A DNA stretch of 16,657 nucleotides from Candidatus Nealsoniibacteriota bacterium. Its GTDB lineage: Bacteria; Patescibacteriota; Minisyncoccia; Minisyncoccales; PWPS01. A program made the position numbers and the translations under genes. Below the pieces are notes generated by a model. It was not told the DNA's origin. It ran no database searches and saw only the letters and a program-made list of their open reading frames with translations. Numbering within the stretch: position 1 is the stretch's first letter; each line of letters begins with the position of its first letter. Below are positions 1 to 6,585 of this stretch, in pieces. Where the stretch lies: contig PWGJ01000102.1 in NCBI GenBank assembly GCA_003554445.1, positions 1-16,657 of the forward strand, written 5' to 3'.

Positions 1-1
1 C

Positions 2-787
2 GTCAATGTGGAGGTCGATGGCACTGATTTTGATTCCGGAACAACACCGATAACTACTAACGAAGACGGACTGGCTATTTTCAATGACTTGGTAATAAAC
101 CAGGCCGGGGACTATCAACTTACATTTTCATCTCCGGAAGTTGAAGACGATTTGACTTCGGAGACATTCACTGTTTTACCGGATGAACCCGATTCCGTCT
201 TTATTGAAATCCAACCCGAAGACACTGTTGCCGGTCAGGTTATCGGTGGTCCGCCAACGGGTGGTCTGGAAGATCAATTTGGAAACAGAGTTGAAGAAGA
301 AGACTTTGAGATTACCGTATCCGTCGATGGCACCGATTTTGATTCCGGAGAAACCACTGTAAGTACCGATACCGACGGACTAGCGATTTTCGATGACTTG
401 GTTATAAACGAGGCCGGAATTTATGAACTTGAATTCAACTCTCCGGAAGCTGACGGAGCAACCTTTTCCGATCCTTTTGAAATTACCCACGACGACCCGG
501 ATGAGATGATTATTGAGACTCAACCTCAAGACACTGGCGTAGGAGAACCGATAGAAGGCCCACCGGCAGTTTATCTGGAAGATCAATTCGGAAATCCGAC
601 GGAATCGATTGAAGTTACCGCCTCTTTATCCGAAGGAAGTTTCGCTTCCGGTGAGGCCGCTGTAAATACCGATTCCGATGGTATTGCTCAATTTGATGAT
701 TTAGTTATCGATGAAAGAGGAACTTATCAACTTCTGTTTAATGCGGACGGAGTTGAAGAGGTTCAATCGGATCCTTTCGATGTTATC
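2..787 (+). repeat. Tandem Ig-like domain repeats, conserved at DNA level
   Basis: Three consecutive units of about 300 bases encode the Ig-like repeats of the surface protein; the first is cut by the window edge. A stretch of about 25 bases coding for D-G-T-D-F-D-S-G is almost identical at about 17-41 and 326-350, differing at one wobble base. The third unit is more diverged. This suggests recent duplication or conversion of units one and two. More units may lie to the left. Confidence 0.75.
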
Positions 788-2815
788 GATACCGTAATTA
801 TTTCCGGAACGGTGTTTTCCGATGAAGGTGAAAATTCCATTACTGAGGCTTCCGAAATTGGCTTGTCGGTAGACGGACAGCTCCTGGCGACAACTACCGT
901 TTCGGATGAAGATGGAAGCTATCAATTTGAAGAAGATGACACACTCTTTACGGAAGATGATCCGATAACCGTATTTATAAGCGATAATGAAACCGATCAA
1001 TCTGCGGCAACGGTTACCGTTTATCAAGGAAACGATGAAGATATAAACAACTTCGATCTTTACTTGGACAGAATAATAATAAGAAATGAAGGAGATACTC
1101 CGATAACCAACAGTCTTATCGGTCACTATACGGATAATACTCCCTTCACTGTTTCCGAAGATAATCTAATCGTCTCTTCCGGGCATAAGCTTATGATAAA
1201 TGAGGAGACGCAATTCAATACCGGAGGAGAAATTACTACCCCCGCTTCACAAGGTAATATAGAAGGTGATTTGGAAATCAAAACCGGAGCGACTTTGGAT
1301 ATGAATTCCAACGATTTAGAGATTGGAGGAAGTTATATGAATCAAGGCTCACTGTCGATATCACCTGAGCAAACCGTAATCTTCACTTCCGACTCTGACG
1401 GGCAAACGATTGACGGCAATTTAACCGACCAGTCGGCACTTGGAAATATCACTTTCAGCGGTCAAGGTGGTTGGGAATTTGCAACTCAAGCGGCTGAAGT
1501 GAGAGGTAATTTTGAAATTATCGATGGAGACGTAACCGCTCCTTCGGAATTAATTGTCGGTGGAGACTGGATTAATCAAGGTCAATTTTTACATAACGAC
1601 GGAACGGTAACATTTAAATCCGAAGAAAGTCAAGAGATAGATGATGGAGGGTCACCTTTTTACGATATAATTTTTGACGACGAAGATGGAGAGTGGCTTT
1701 ACAGCGACGGAAGTGAAATCGCCCCCAACAGCACTACGGTTGAAGACGGAGAAGTTATCTTTTTGAATGCTAAACCCGGAAGCGAAAGTGTAAATGAAGG
1801 AACTCTTATCGTGGATTGGTATTTGGGTATTCATGTAGTAACCAGCGGTGATGAGGACAGCGATATCGATACCGAAGAGAACTCGATTACCGTATCCGAA
1901 AACTCCGAAACACCGCAAGATACCGTTTTCCGCCATGACGGAACCGGCTGGGGAGAAGGATCTATCAGTGAACTTACTCAAACCGGAGAAGACGGAATAA
2001 ATCCTCAACCCGGTTCGGAAGGAGCAATAAGAATAAGGGAGTACGAAATGACCCCGACAGAAACAACGACTTATAAATATAATCTGGAGATAGACAGTCA
2101 AGGAGGATTTATATTTTACGATTATTATCAAGATCACGGAGAAAGCTATATAACCTCCATTAACTTTGAAAGTGAAGAAGATCAGGCTATCGGAGAAGAC
2201 TGGCACAGAGAAGATCCGACGACTGTAAACGGTGAAAAACCTTACTCCGGATTAAATGAACCGCCTTTGGATGGAACCTGGTATGTAAGTCTTGACAGTG
2301 CATTGACCTTTAGTGCCGGAGCCGATATAAATATAGGGGAGCTTAACGAATTTAATGTCTGGACCAATGAAGGAGTTTCGACTCTGACGGTTAACACTTC
2401 TCATCCGGATGGATACACCGTATCCGCTTGGGCCGACTATGACGGAAGAATGAGAATGGATGAAGAAGATGAGTTTATCGACAGATGGGATTATGGCAAT
2501 GACCAACCCGCTTCCTGGGACGGAACTTGTGATATCGACGATGAGTGTGGCTTCGGATACACGACTGATGCCGATAATCTTCCCGGAGGTGTCGATGATC
2601 GATTTACCGATCTTAGCTTTTGTAATGCACAAGAGGACGGATGTTGGGCCGGATTCAGTGGAGCAGAAGAGGAAGCCGATCCGGTTGCCTACAGCGATTC
2701 CGGCACTGCCGGCGATGAAGAAACAAATATAACTTATCGCATATCGTCTCCGGCAATGACCGTTCCCGGAGGTTACGGAAGTACCATATTTTACATGGCC
2801 AATACCAATTACTGA
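2..2815 (+). CDS. Large repetitive surface protein with WxL-like C-terminus (5' partial)
   Basis: The reading frame is open to the left edge, so the N-terminus and signal peptide lie outside the window; the GTG at position 8 is internal to a repeat, not a start. Residues below are numbered from that GTG. Residues 1-58, 59-161 and 162-260 are three Ig-like repeats, the first truncated, each with the motif L-E-D-Q-F-G-N and/or D-L-V-I-x-x-x-G. Residues 263-352 look like a CnaB/carboxypeptidase-regulatory beta-sandwich. About 353-585 is a Gly/Asn-rich stretch suggesting a beta-solenoid. From about 756 to the end lies a WxL-like surface domain containing N-G/D-G-Y-T-V, two Cys near the end and a Y-R-I...G-Y-G-S-T-I-F-Y finish. 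No membrane anchor is present, so it is probably secreted and held on the wall or by the DUF916-like protein encoded next, whose ATG overlaps the stop by one base. It is very acidic. The exact ligand is unknown. Confidence 0.85.
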   Translation, partial: VNVEVDGTDFDSGTTPITTNEDGLAIFNDLVINQAGDYQLTFSSPEVEDDLTSETFTVLPDEPDSVFIEIQPEDTVAGQVIGGPPTGGLEDQFGNRVEEEDFEITVSVDGTDFDSGETTVSTDTDGLAIFDDLVINEAGIYELEFNSPEADGATFSDPFEITHDDPDEMIIETQPQDTGVGEPIEGPPAVYLEDQFGNPTESIEVTASLSEGSFASGEAAVNTDSDGIAQFDDLVIDERGTYQLLFNADGVEEVQSDPFDVIDTVIISGTVFSDEGENSITEASEIGLSVDGQLLATTTVSDEDGSYQFEEDDTLFTEDDPITVFISDNETDQSAATVTVYQGNDEDINNFDLYLDRIIIRNEGDTPITNSLIGHYTDNTPFTVSEDNLIVSSGHKLMINEETQFNTGGEITTPASQGNIEGDLEIKTGATLDMNSNDLEIGGSYMNQGSLSISPEQTVIFTSDSDGQTIDGNLTDQSALGNITFSGQGGWEFATQAAEVRGNFEIIDGDVTAPSELIVGGDWINQGQFLHNDGTVTFKSEESQEIDDGGSPFYDIIFDDEDGEWLYSDGSEIAPNSTTVEDGEVIFLNAKPGSESVNEGTLIVDWYLGIHVVTSGDEDSDIDTEENSITVSENSETPQDTVFRHDGTGWGEGSISELTQTGEDGINPQPGSEGAIRIREYEMTPTETTTYKYNLEIDSQGGFIFYDYYQDHGESYITSINFESEEDQAIGEDWHREDPTTVNGEKPYSGLNEPPLDGTWYVSLDSALTFSAGADINIGELNEFNVWTNEGVSTLTVNTSHPDGYTVSAWADYDGRMRMDEEDEFIDRWDYGNDQPASWDGTCDIDDECGFGYTTDADNLPGGVDDRFTDLSFCNAQEDGCWAGFSGAEEEADPVAYSDSGTAGDEETNITYRISSPAMTVPGGYGSTIFYMANTNY

Positions 2816-3927
2816 TGATTTCCACCCTTAAAAATAAAAAATTATCTCTCCTTTTTATACTTTTTTTACTCTTCTTTTTAACCGGAGAAGCTGTTGCCGA
2901 AATCGGACTTTCGGTTTCCCCTCAAAGACAAGAATTGACCATTTTCCCCGGTGATTCTTACAGCGGTGAGTTTAAAATTCACAACCCGAACTCGATATCT
3001 TTGCCGGTAACGGTAAAGGCGACCCCCTTCGGGGCAGAGGAAGGCACCGGAGATATTGTTTTGGGTCAGGACGAAAGAGGAGAAAATCCGCAAAGATGGA
3101 TTAATTTTGAAGAGACCGAGATGCTTCTTTCTCCCGGAGAAAACAAAAGACTCGCCTTCGAGGTTGATATTCCCGCCGATGCTCCCGAGGGCGGATATTA
3201 TATTTTTACCCATTTTCAAGTGAGAATTCCCGATTTTGAAGAAGAAAGTTCAACCAGAGCGGTTCCTTCCGTGGGAGTTCCGTTTATGATTGCCACCACC
3301 GAGTTGGCTCTGGATTATGATGGCGAAGAGGAAGACGGACTTATGGAGGTAAGAGAGTTCGCCATCTCTTCCGAAAACAGATCACCTCTTTTTGAGCGTG
3401 TTCTCAATGGAAGAGTGGCTTTCACTCAAACCGCTTGGGCTGATGACGGACTTGATTTTCGGGTAACTAGAGGACAACCGGATGAATTCATTTTGGAGAT
3501 TCAAAACAATGATTCTTTTCATATTCAACCTAAAGGAAGCTTGGCTATTTATGACGCTTTGGATAGAAAAATCTTGGAAACCGATTTTACCGGTCAAACG
3601 ATTCTGCCGGGAAAAAGTAGACGCTTCAATTTGAAAATCGATAATGAAAAAAAAGAAAATTCGGGCTCTTTTCTTTCCAACATTTATGCCGATTTGATGA
3701 GAGGAAGTTACAGAGCAAGACTTGATATAAAAGGAGTGAGTCCTTTGAGAGGAGAAGTGGCACCGTCCGGAGATATGAGAGAAATTCCCTTTTTCAGCAC
3801 TGCTCCTTTCTTCTTTTGGCTGCTTATTTTACTTGCAATCGTAATCTTAATTTTAATGAGGAAAAGAATAAAAATGGCGACAAAGGTTTTGGTAGGTTTT
3901 ACAAATAAAAAATATGAAAAAAATTAA
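2815..3927 (+). CDS. DUF916-like (WxL-interacting type) membrane-anchored surface protein
   Basis: A 370-aa protein. Residues 1-28 form a signal peptide with a Leu/Phe-rich core ending A-V-A. Residues 30-140 form an Ig-like beta-sandwich with the pattern of DUF916 proteins: S-x-S-P-x-x-x-E-L-T-I-x-P-G-D, then a hydrophobic strand and G-G-Y-Y-I-F. Residues 225-305 look like a second Ig-like domain. A transmembrane helix at 329-348 is followed by a basic cytoplasmic tail. In Gram-positive bacteria DUF916 proteins are encoded beside WxL proteins and bind them and peptidoglycan; the same pairing is seen here, because the preceding gene ends in a WxL-like domain. The ATG overlaps the previous stop (TGATG) and there is no Shine-Dalgarno sequence, so translation is probably coupled. 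It is a paralogue of the protein at 5590-6540. Binding to the neighbour is inference. Confidence 0.8.
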   Translation: MISTLKNKKLSLLFILFLLFFLTGEAVAEIGLSVSPQRQELTIFPGDSYSGEFKIHNPNSISLPVTVKATPFGAEEGTGDIVLGQDERGENPQRWINFEETEMLLSPGENKRLAFEVDIPADAPEGGYYIFTHFQVRIPDFEEESSTRAVPSVGVPFMIATTELALDYDGEEEDGLMEVREFAISSENRSPLFERVLNGRVAFTQTAWADDGLDFRVTRGQPDEFILEIQNNDSFHIQPKGSLAIYDALDRKILETDFTGQTILPGKSRRFNLKIDNEKKENSGSFLSNIYADLMRGSYRARLDIKGVSPLRGEVAPSGDMREIPFFSTAPFFFWLLILLAIVILILMRKRIKMATKVLVGFTNKKYEKN

Positions 3928-4732
3928 AGGAATAAATATAGAAGAAAAAGAGATAATAATTATAATCGCAGTAGCTTTTTTGGTTACCGTAATAGCTTTT
4001 TTCGTATCAACGATAGAGTTCAACGGCTCTCCCGGAGAAATTATAAGCTCCGAAGATGATTGCGAAGGAGTATTTATGGATGACAGAGACAATAACGAAT
4101 ATCGGATCGTATCCATAGGAGATCAATGTTGGTTTGCGGAAAATTTAAGAGTGGATGAAGAAAGTTTGGATAGCTTAAGCTTTAAGGAAGCCGGCGGGGA
4201 GTGGGAAGAGGCCGGAAATAAAGGAGAGCCGGCTTACAGCGCACCCGAAAATGACCCGGAAAACATAGAAGATTACGGGGCTCTTTATAATTGGTATGCG
4301 GTTGAAAAAACCGGACTTTGCCCCTCGGGCTGGTCGGTTCCCGATGATGAGGATTGGCATCGACTGGAGAGCCACCTTTCCGACGAAGATCAAAATTGTA
4401 GAGAAGACAGAACCGGCTCGATAAGCTGTGACTTTGCCGGAGCCAAGCTTAAAAGTGAAAGTGAGCATCCGGAAGCTAAAGAGTGGAATCTGCCCGACTC
4501 CAATTGTGACACGGGAGATGAGCATGACTGTTCCGGGTTTGATAGCTTACCGGCGGGAAGCAGGTACACCTCCGGAACATCTTTTAATGCGGGAAGAAGA
4601 GCTTATTTTTGGACGGCAACCGGAGATGGTGAAAATGCCTGGTACAGAGATTTGAGAGGTGGCGAAACCGGGGTGTTTAGAAACGATTCCGCAGCCGGTT
4701 TGGGCATGTCCGTTCGTTGTATTCGGGATTGA
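3914..4732 (+). CDS. Membrane-anchored FISUMP-domain protein
   Basis: A 272-aa protein. A transmembrane signal anchor lies at residues 13-33, following an acidic/basic N-terminus. The outer part, about 60-270, matches the Fibrobacter succinogenes major paralogous (FISUMP) domain, with hallmark motifs in order: Q-C-W-F-A-E-N-L (71-78), L-Y-N-W-Y-A-V (124-130), G-L-C-P-S-G-W-x-V-P (134-143), F-D-S-L-P-A-G (209-215), F-W-T-A-T (232-236) and S-V-R-C-I-R at the end. Eight cysteines (50, 72, 136, 162, 172, 198, 206, 269) could make disulphides outside the cell. FISUMP proteins are surface lectin-like or adhesion proteins without a proven common function. The start overlaps the preceding gene by 14 bases, so it belongs to the same transcript. 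It is the last gene before a promoter, and so may close an upstream operon. Confidence 0.85.
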   Translation: MKKIKGINIEEKEIIIIIAVAFLVTVIAFFVSTIEFNGSPGEIISSEDDCEGVFMDDRDNNEYRIVSIGDQCWFAENLRVDEESLDSLSFKEAGGEWEEAGNKGEPAYSAPENDPENIEDYGALYNWYAVEKTGLCPSGWSVPDDEDWHRLESHLSDEDQNCREDRTGSISCDFAGAKLKSESEHPEAKEWNLPDSNCDTGDEHDCSGFDSLPAGSRYTSGTSFNAGRRAYFWTATGDGENAWYRDLRGGETGVFRNDSAAGLGMSVRCIRD

Positions 4733-4769
4733 TTAAATTAAGTTTAATTAATTGTAAATTTATGCTAAT

Positions 4770-4807
4770 CTTAACCAAGAGCGATTTTTAAAAACCTTTC
4801 GGTTGAG
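4770..4807 (+). other. Weak imperfect stem-loop between operons
   Basis: CTTAACC at 4770-4776 can pair with GGTTGAG at 4801-4807 over 7 base pairs, including one G-T wobble, around a 24-base loop. It lies after the FISUMP stop and just before the -35 box. There is no clean T-run after it, so it is at best a poor terminator. The rest of 4733-4811 is AT-rich with no other signal seen. Confidence 0.25.
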
Positions 4808-4811
4808 TTTA

Positions 4812-4841
4812 TTGACAATATGGCTTAATTTAGACTATAAT
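4812..4841 (+). promoter_or_regulatory. Consensus sigma-70-type promoter for the WxL/ATPase operon
   Basis: A perfect -35 box TTGACA (4812-4817) and a perfect -10 box TATAAT (4836-4841) are separated by 18 bases. A transcript would begin near 4848 and read into the gene at 4915. It sits in the largest gap on the + strand of this region (182 bases). From here to 15128 all genes face the same way with short gaps or overlaps. Confidence 0.75.
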
Positions 4842-4867
4842 TGTTTAACATTAATTTGGATTTCAAA

Positions 4868-4874
4868 AAGGAGG
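4868..4874 (+). promoter_or_regulatory. Strong Shine-Dalgarno sequence without a normal start codon nearby
   Basis: AAGGAGG is complementary to the 16S rRNA tail, but no ATG, GTG or TTG follows within 15 bases. The nearest start-like codon is ATA at 4877, only 2 bases away and in another frame; the first in-frame ATG is at 4915, 40 bases on, after a run of eight A. Either the real start is unusual, or a base is missing in the A run, or this site serves a leader peptide. Confidence 0.55.
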
Positions 4875-4914
4875 TAATAAAAAAGTCGAAAATTATAAAT
4901 TTAAGAAAAAAAAG

Positions 4915-5553
4915 ATGGAAGAAATAATTTTAAAGTATCGTAAAACGATAATAAAGACTCTTGCCCTCGGATTGGTCGTCGCCGTTATGGCCGGCCCCAT
5001 TGGACTTTTCGGGGTTGTTTTTGCTCAGGAGCAAAATAATGAAGACACGGTAGAAGTTACGGCAACGGTTGAAGCTTGGGCGGAGCTCATAATCGATGAA
5101 ACTGAGTTGACGCTTGATCCGGATTTGATCCAAGCTGACGGAACCGCAAATGTCGGTATAGCTTCGACTACCTTTCAGGTCGGAACCAGTAATGTGGATG
5201 GTTGGAATTTGCAAATGCAAGGAGCAAATAACGGACTTTTACACGCTGAAGAAGGAAATGATGCTCTGATAGGAACCGTAACGGAAAGAGAAGGACTTGT
5301 TGCCGGAGATGCGGGATACGGAGTAAATCTGGAAGCTGTTCTCGGTACCGTCGAAGGAGATTACCTGCATGAAGAAGAAAATGAAAACACGGTTGGACCG
5401 GTAACCGATACGGCAACGACGATAATGTCTCACAACGAGGCTCACGACACGGAAGAGGCGGGAACTTTTCATGTCAGAGCGGCTGCCGACAGCACCCAAG
5501 AACAGGGTGACTATGAAGATTCGATTACCTTGACTGCTACTACCGATATTTAA
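4915..5553 (+). CDS. Small secreted WxL-like surface protein
   Basis: A 212-aa protein with a long signal peptide (residues 1-37; basic start, hydrophobic core, cut expected after F-A). The mature part is an acidic all-beta domain with a T-V-E-V-T-A-T-V start, a D-G-W-N-L-Q-M motif near 95-101 and a G-D-Y-E-D-S-I-T-L-T-A-T end. This is the pattern of WxL/surface-layer-like domains, though the literal W-x-L pair is not clearly present. There is no membrane anchor. The next gene encodes a DUF916-like protein, repeating the pairing at 2-3927. The ATG at 4915 lacks a close ribosome site; the frame is open further upstream, so the N-terminus is uncertain. It is the first gene after the consensus promoter and could be an abundant surface subunit. 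That last point is inference. Confidence 0.75.
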   Translation: MEEIILKYRKTIIKTLALGLVVAVMAGPIGLFGVVFAQEQNNEDTVEVTATVEAWAELIIDETELTLDPDLIQADGTANVGIASTTFQVGTSNVDGWNLQMQGANNGLLHAEEGNDALIGTVTEREGLVAGDAGYGVNLEAVLGTVEGDYLHEEENENTVGPVTDTATTIMSHNEAHDTEEAGTFHVRAAADSTQEQGDYEDSITLTATTDI

Positions 5554-5578
5554 TAACCGGTTTGAAAATCGTCGGTTA
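5554..5578 (+). other. Short inverted repeat between WxL-like and DUF916-like genes
   Basis: TAACCG (5554-5559) and CGGTTA (5573-5578) form a perfect 6-bp stem around a 13-base loop directly after the stop codon. There is no T-run, so it is not a standard terminator; it could protect mRNA ends or lower read-through within the operon. Confidence 0.3.
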
Positions 5579-5589
5579 CAACTTAAGTA

Positions 5590-6540
5590 ATGAAGAGATT
5601 TCTATTAAATAATTTAGCGGTACTTTTTGGCGCTATCTTGCTATTAGTGCCCTCTTTTGCTATTGGGCAAACGGCAAGCAGGATAGCGATTACACCGCTT
5701 AACTTTGAGCTTACCGTTGAAAGAGGTGAAGTGGGGGGAGATCAGATAAGAGTCTTGAACTCTTCATATGAAGAGGATGTAAGCGTAACCATGAAGGTGG
5801 AAGATATGTTTCCGGAAGGGGAAGAAGGACGGGTAATATTACAATCACCCGATGAAGATTTGGACACTTTGGCTATCTCCAGATGGGTCAGCTTTGAGCC
5901 GGAAACATTCACCCTGGAACCCAGAGAACAAAAAAATGTTCGATTTACTATAGAAGTTCCCGAAACGGCCGATCCCGGAGGTCATTATGCCGGCCTTATC
6001 GCCGGAACCCAAGAGAGAGAAATAGAAGGAACCGGAGTCGGAATAACTCATAGAATCGCCTCTCTCGTTCTCCTAACCGTACCCGGAGAGATGATAGAAG
6101 ATCTATCAGTTGTCGATTTCAAAACCGGTAAAGATTATTATGAGCAGGGACCGATAACTTTCGAGTCTCGTTTTAAAAATGAAGGAACGGTCCATATTCA
6201 GCCGGATGCCACTGTCTTGATAGAAGATATTTTCGGGAGAGAAGTCGCCCGAGTTCCGGTTGAAAAGAGAAACGTATTGCCGGATGCGACCAGAAAGATA
6301 GAAACCGAATGGAATGTCGGTAATTTATGGGGCGGAAGATATACCGCCACTTTGACCGGAAGTTACGGAATGGAATCTCTACCGATAGAAGAAAAGCAAG
6401 TTACTTTTTGGGCTTTCCCCTGGAAAGCCGGAATCGGAATTATTTTGGTTTTAATATTCTTTATTTTGACCAGAAAAAGATGGATTACGATAATTAAAAT
6501 TTTAATACAAGGAGAAAAGGCTTTATCCGATAATAAATAA
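5590..6540 (+). CDS. DUF916-like membrane-anchored surface protein (second copy)
   Basis: A 316-aa protein. Signal peptide at residues 1-27 (basic start, Leu/Val core, F-A-I-G-Q). A DUF916-like beta-sandwich at about 30-140 carries I-T-P-L-x-F-E-L-T-V-x-R-G-E, R-W-V-S-F and G-G-H-Y-A-G. A second Ig-like domain lies at about 180-260. A transmembrane helix at 277-294 is followed by a basic cytoplasmic tail. The plan is the same as in the 370-aa protein at 2815-3927, and the strands align along the first domain, so the two are paralogues from a duplicated WxL/DUF916 pair. Such proteins are expected to hold the WxL-like partner at the envelope; here that would be the product of the gene just before. 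No Shine-Dalgarno sequence is visible before the ATG. Confidence 0.8.
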   Translation: MKRFLLNNLAVLFGAILLLVPSFAIGQTASRIAITPLNFELTVERGEVGGDQIRVLNSSYEEDVSVTMKVEDMFPEGEEGRVILQSPDEDLDTLAISRWVSFEPETFTLEPREQKNVRFTIEVPETADPGGHYAGLIAGTQEREIEGTGVGITHRIASLVLLTVPGEMIEDLSVVDFKTGKDYYEQGPITFESRFKNEGTVHIQPDATVLIEDIFGREVARVPVEKRNVLPDATRKIETEWNVGNLWGGRYTATLTGSYGMESLPIEEKQVTFWAFPWKAGIGIILVLIFFILTRKRWITIIKILIQGEKALSDNK

Positions 6541-6585
6541 GCGTTAAGCTAAAATTTTAAAGCTTATCAATACTTAAACCAGAAG

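Noticed and set aside
1652..2206. Long minus-strand open frame opposite the large surface protein
   Set aside because: The plus strand continues as a coherent surface protein with a matching C-terminal domain; the minus product is low-complexity hydrophobic and has no ribosome site.
6545..6566. Inverted repeat TAAGCT...AGCTTA between the DUF916-like and cohesin genes
   Set aside because: Short, very AT-rich and without a T-run; it does not make a credible terminator, and no operator is known to match.
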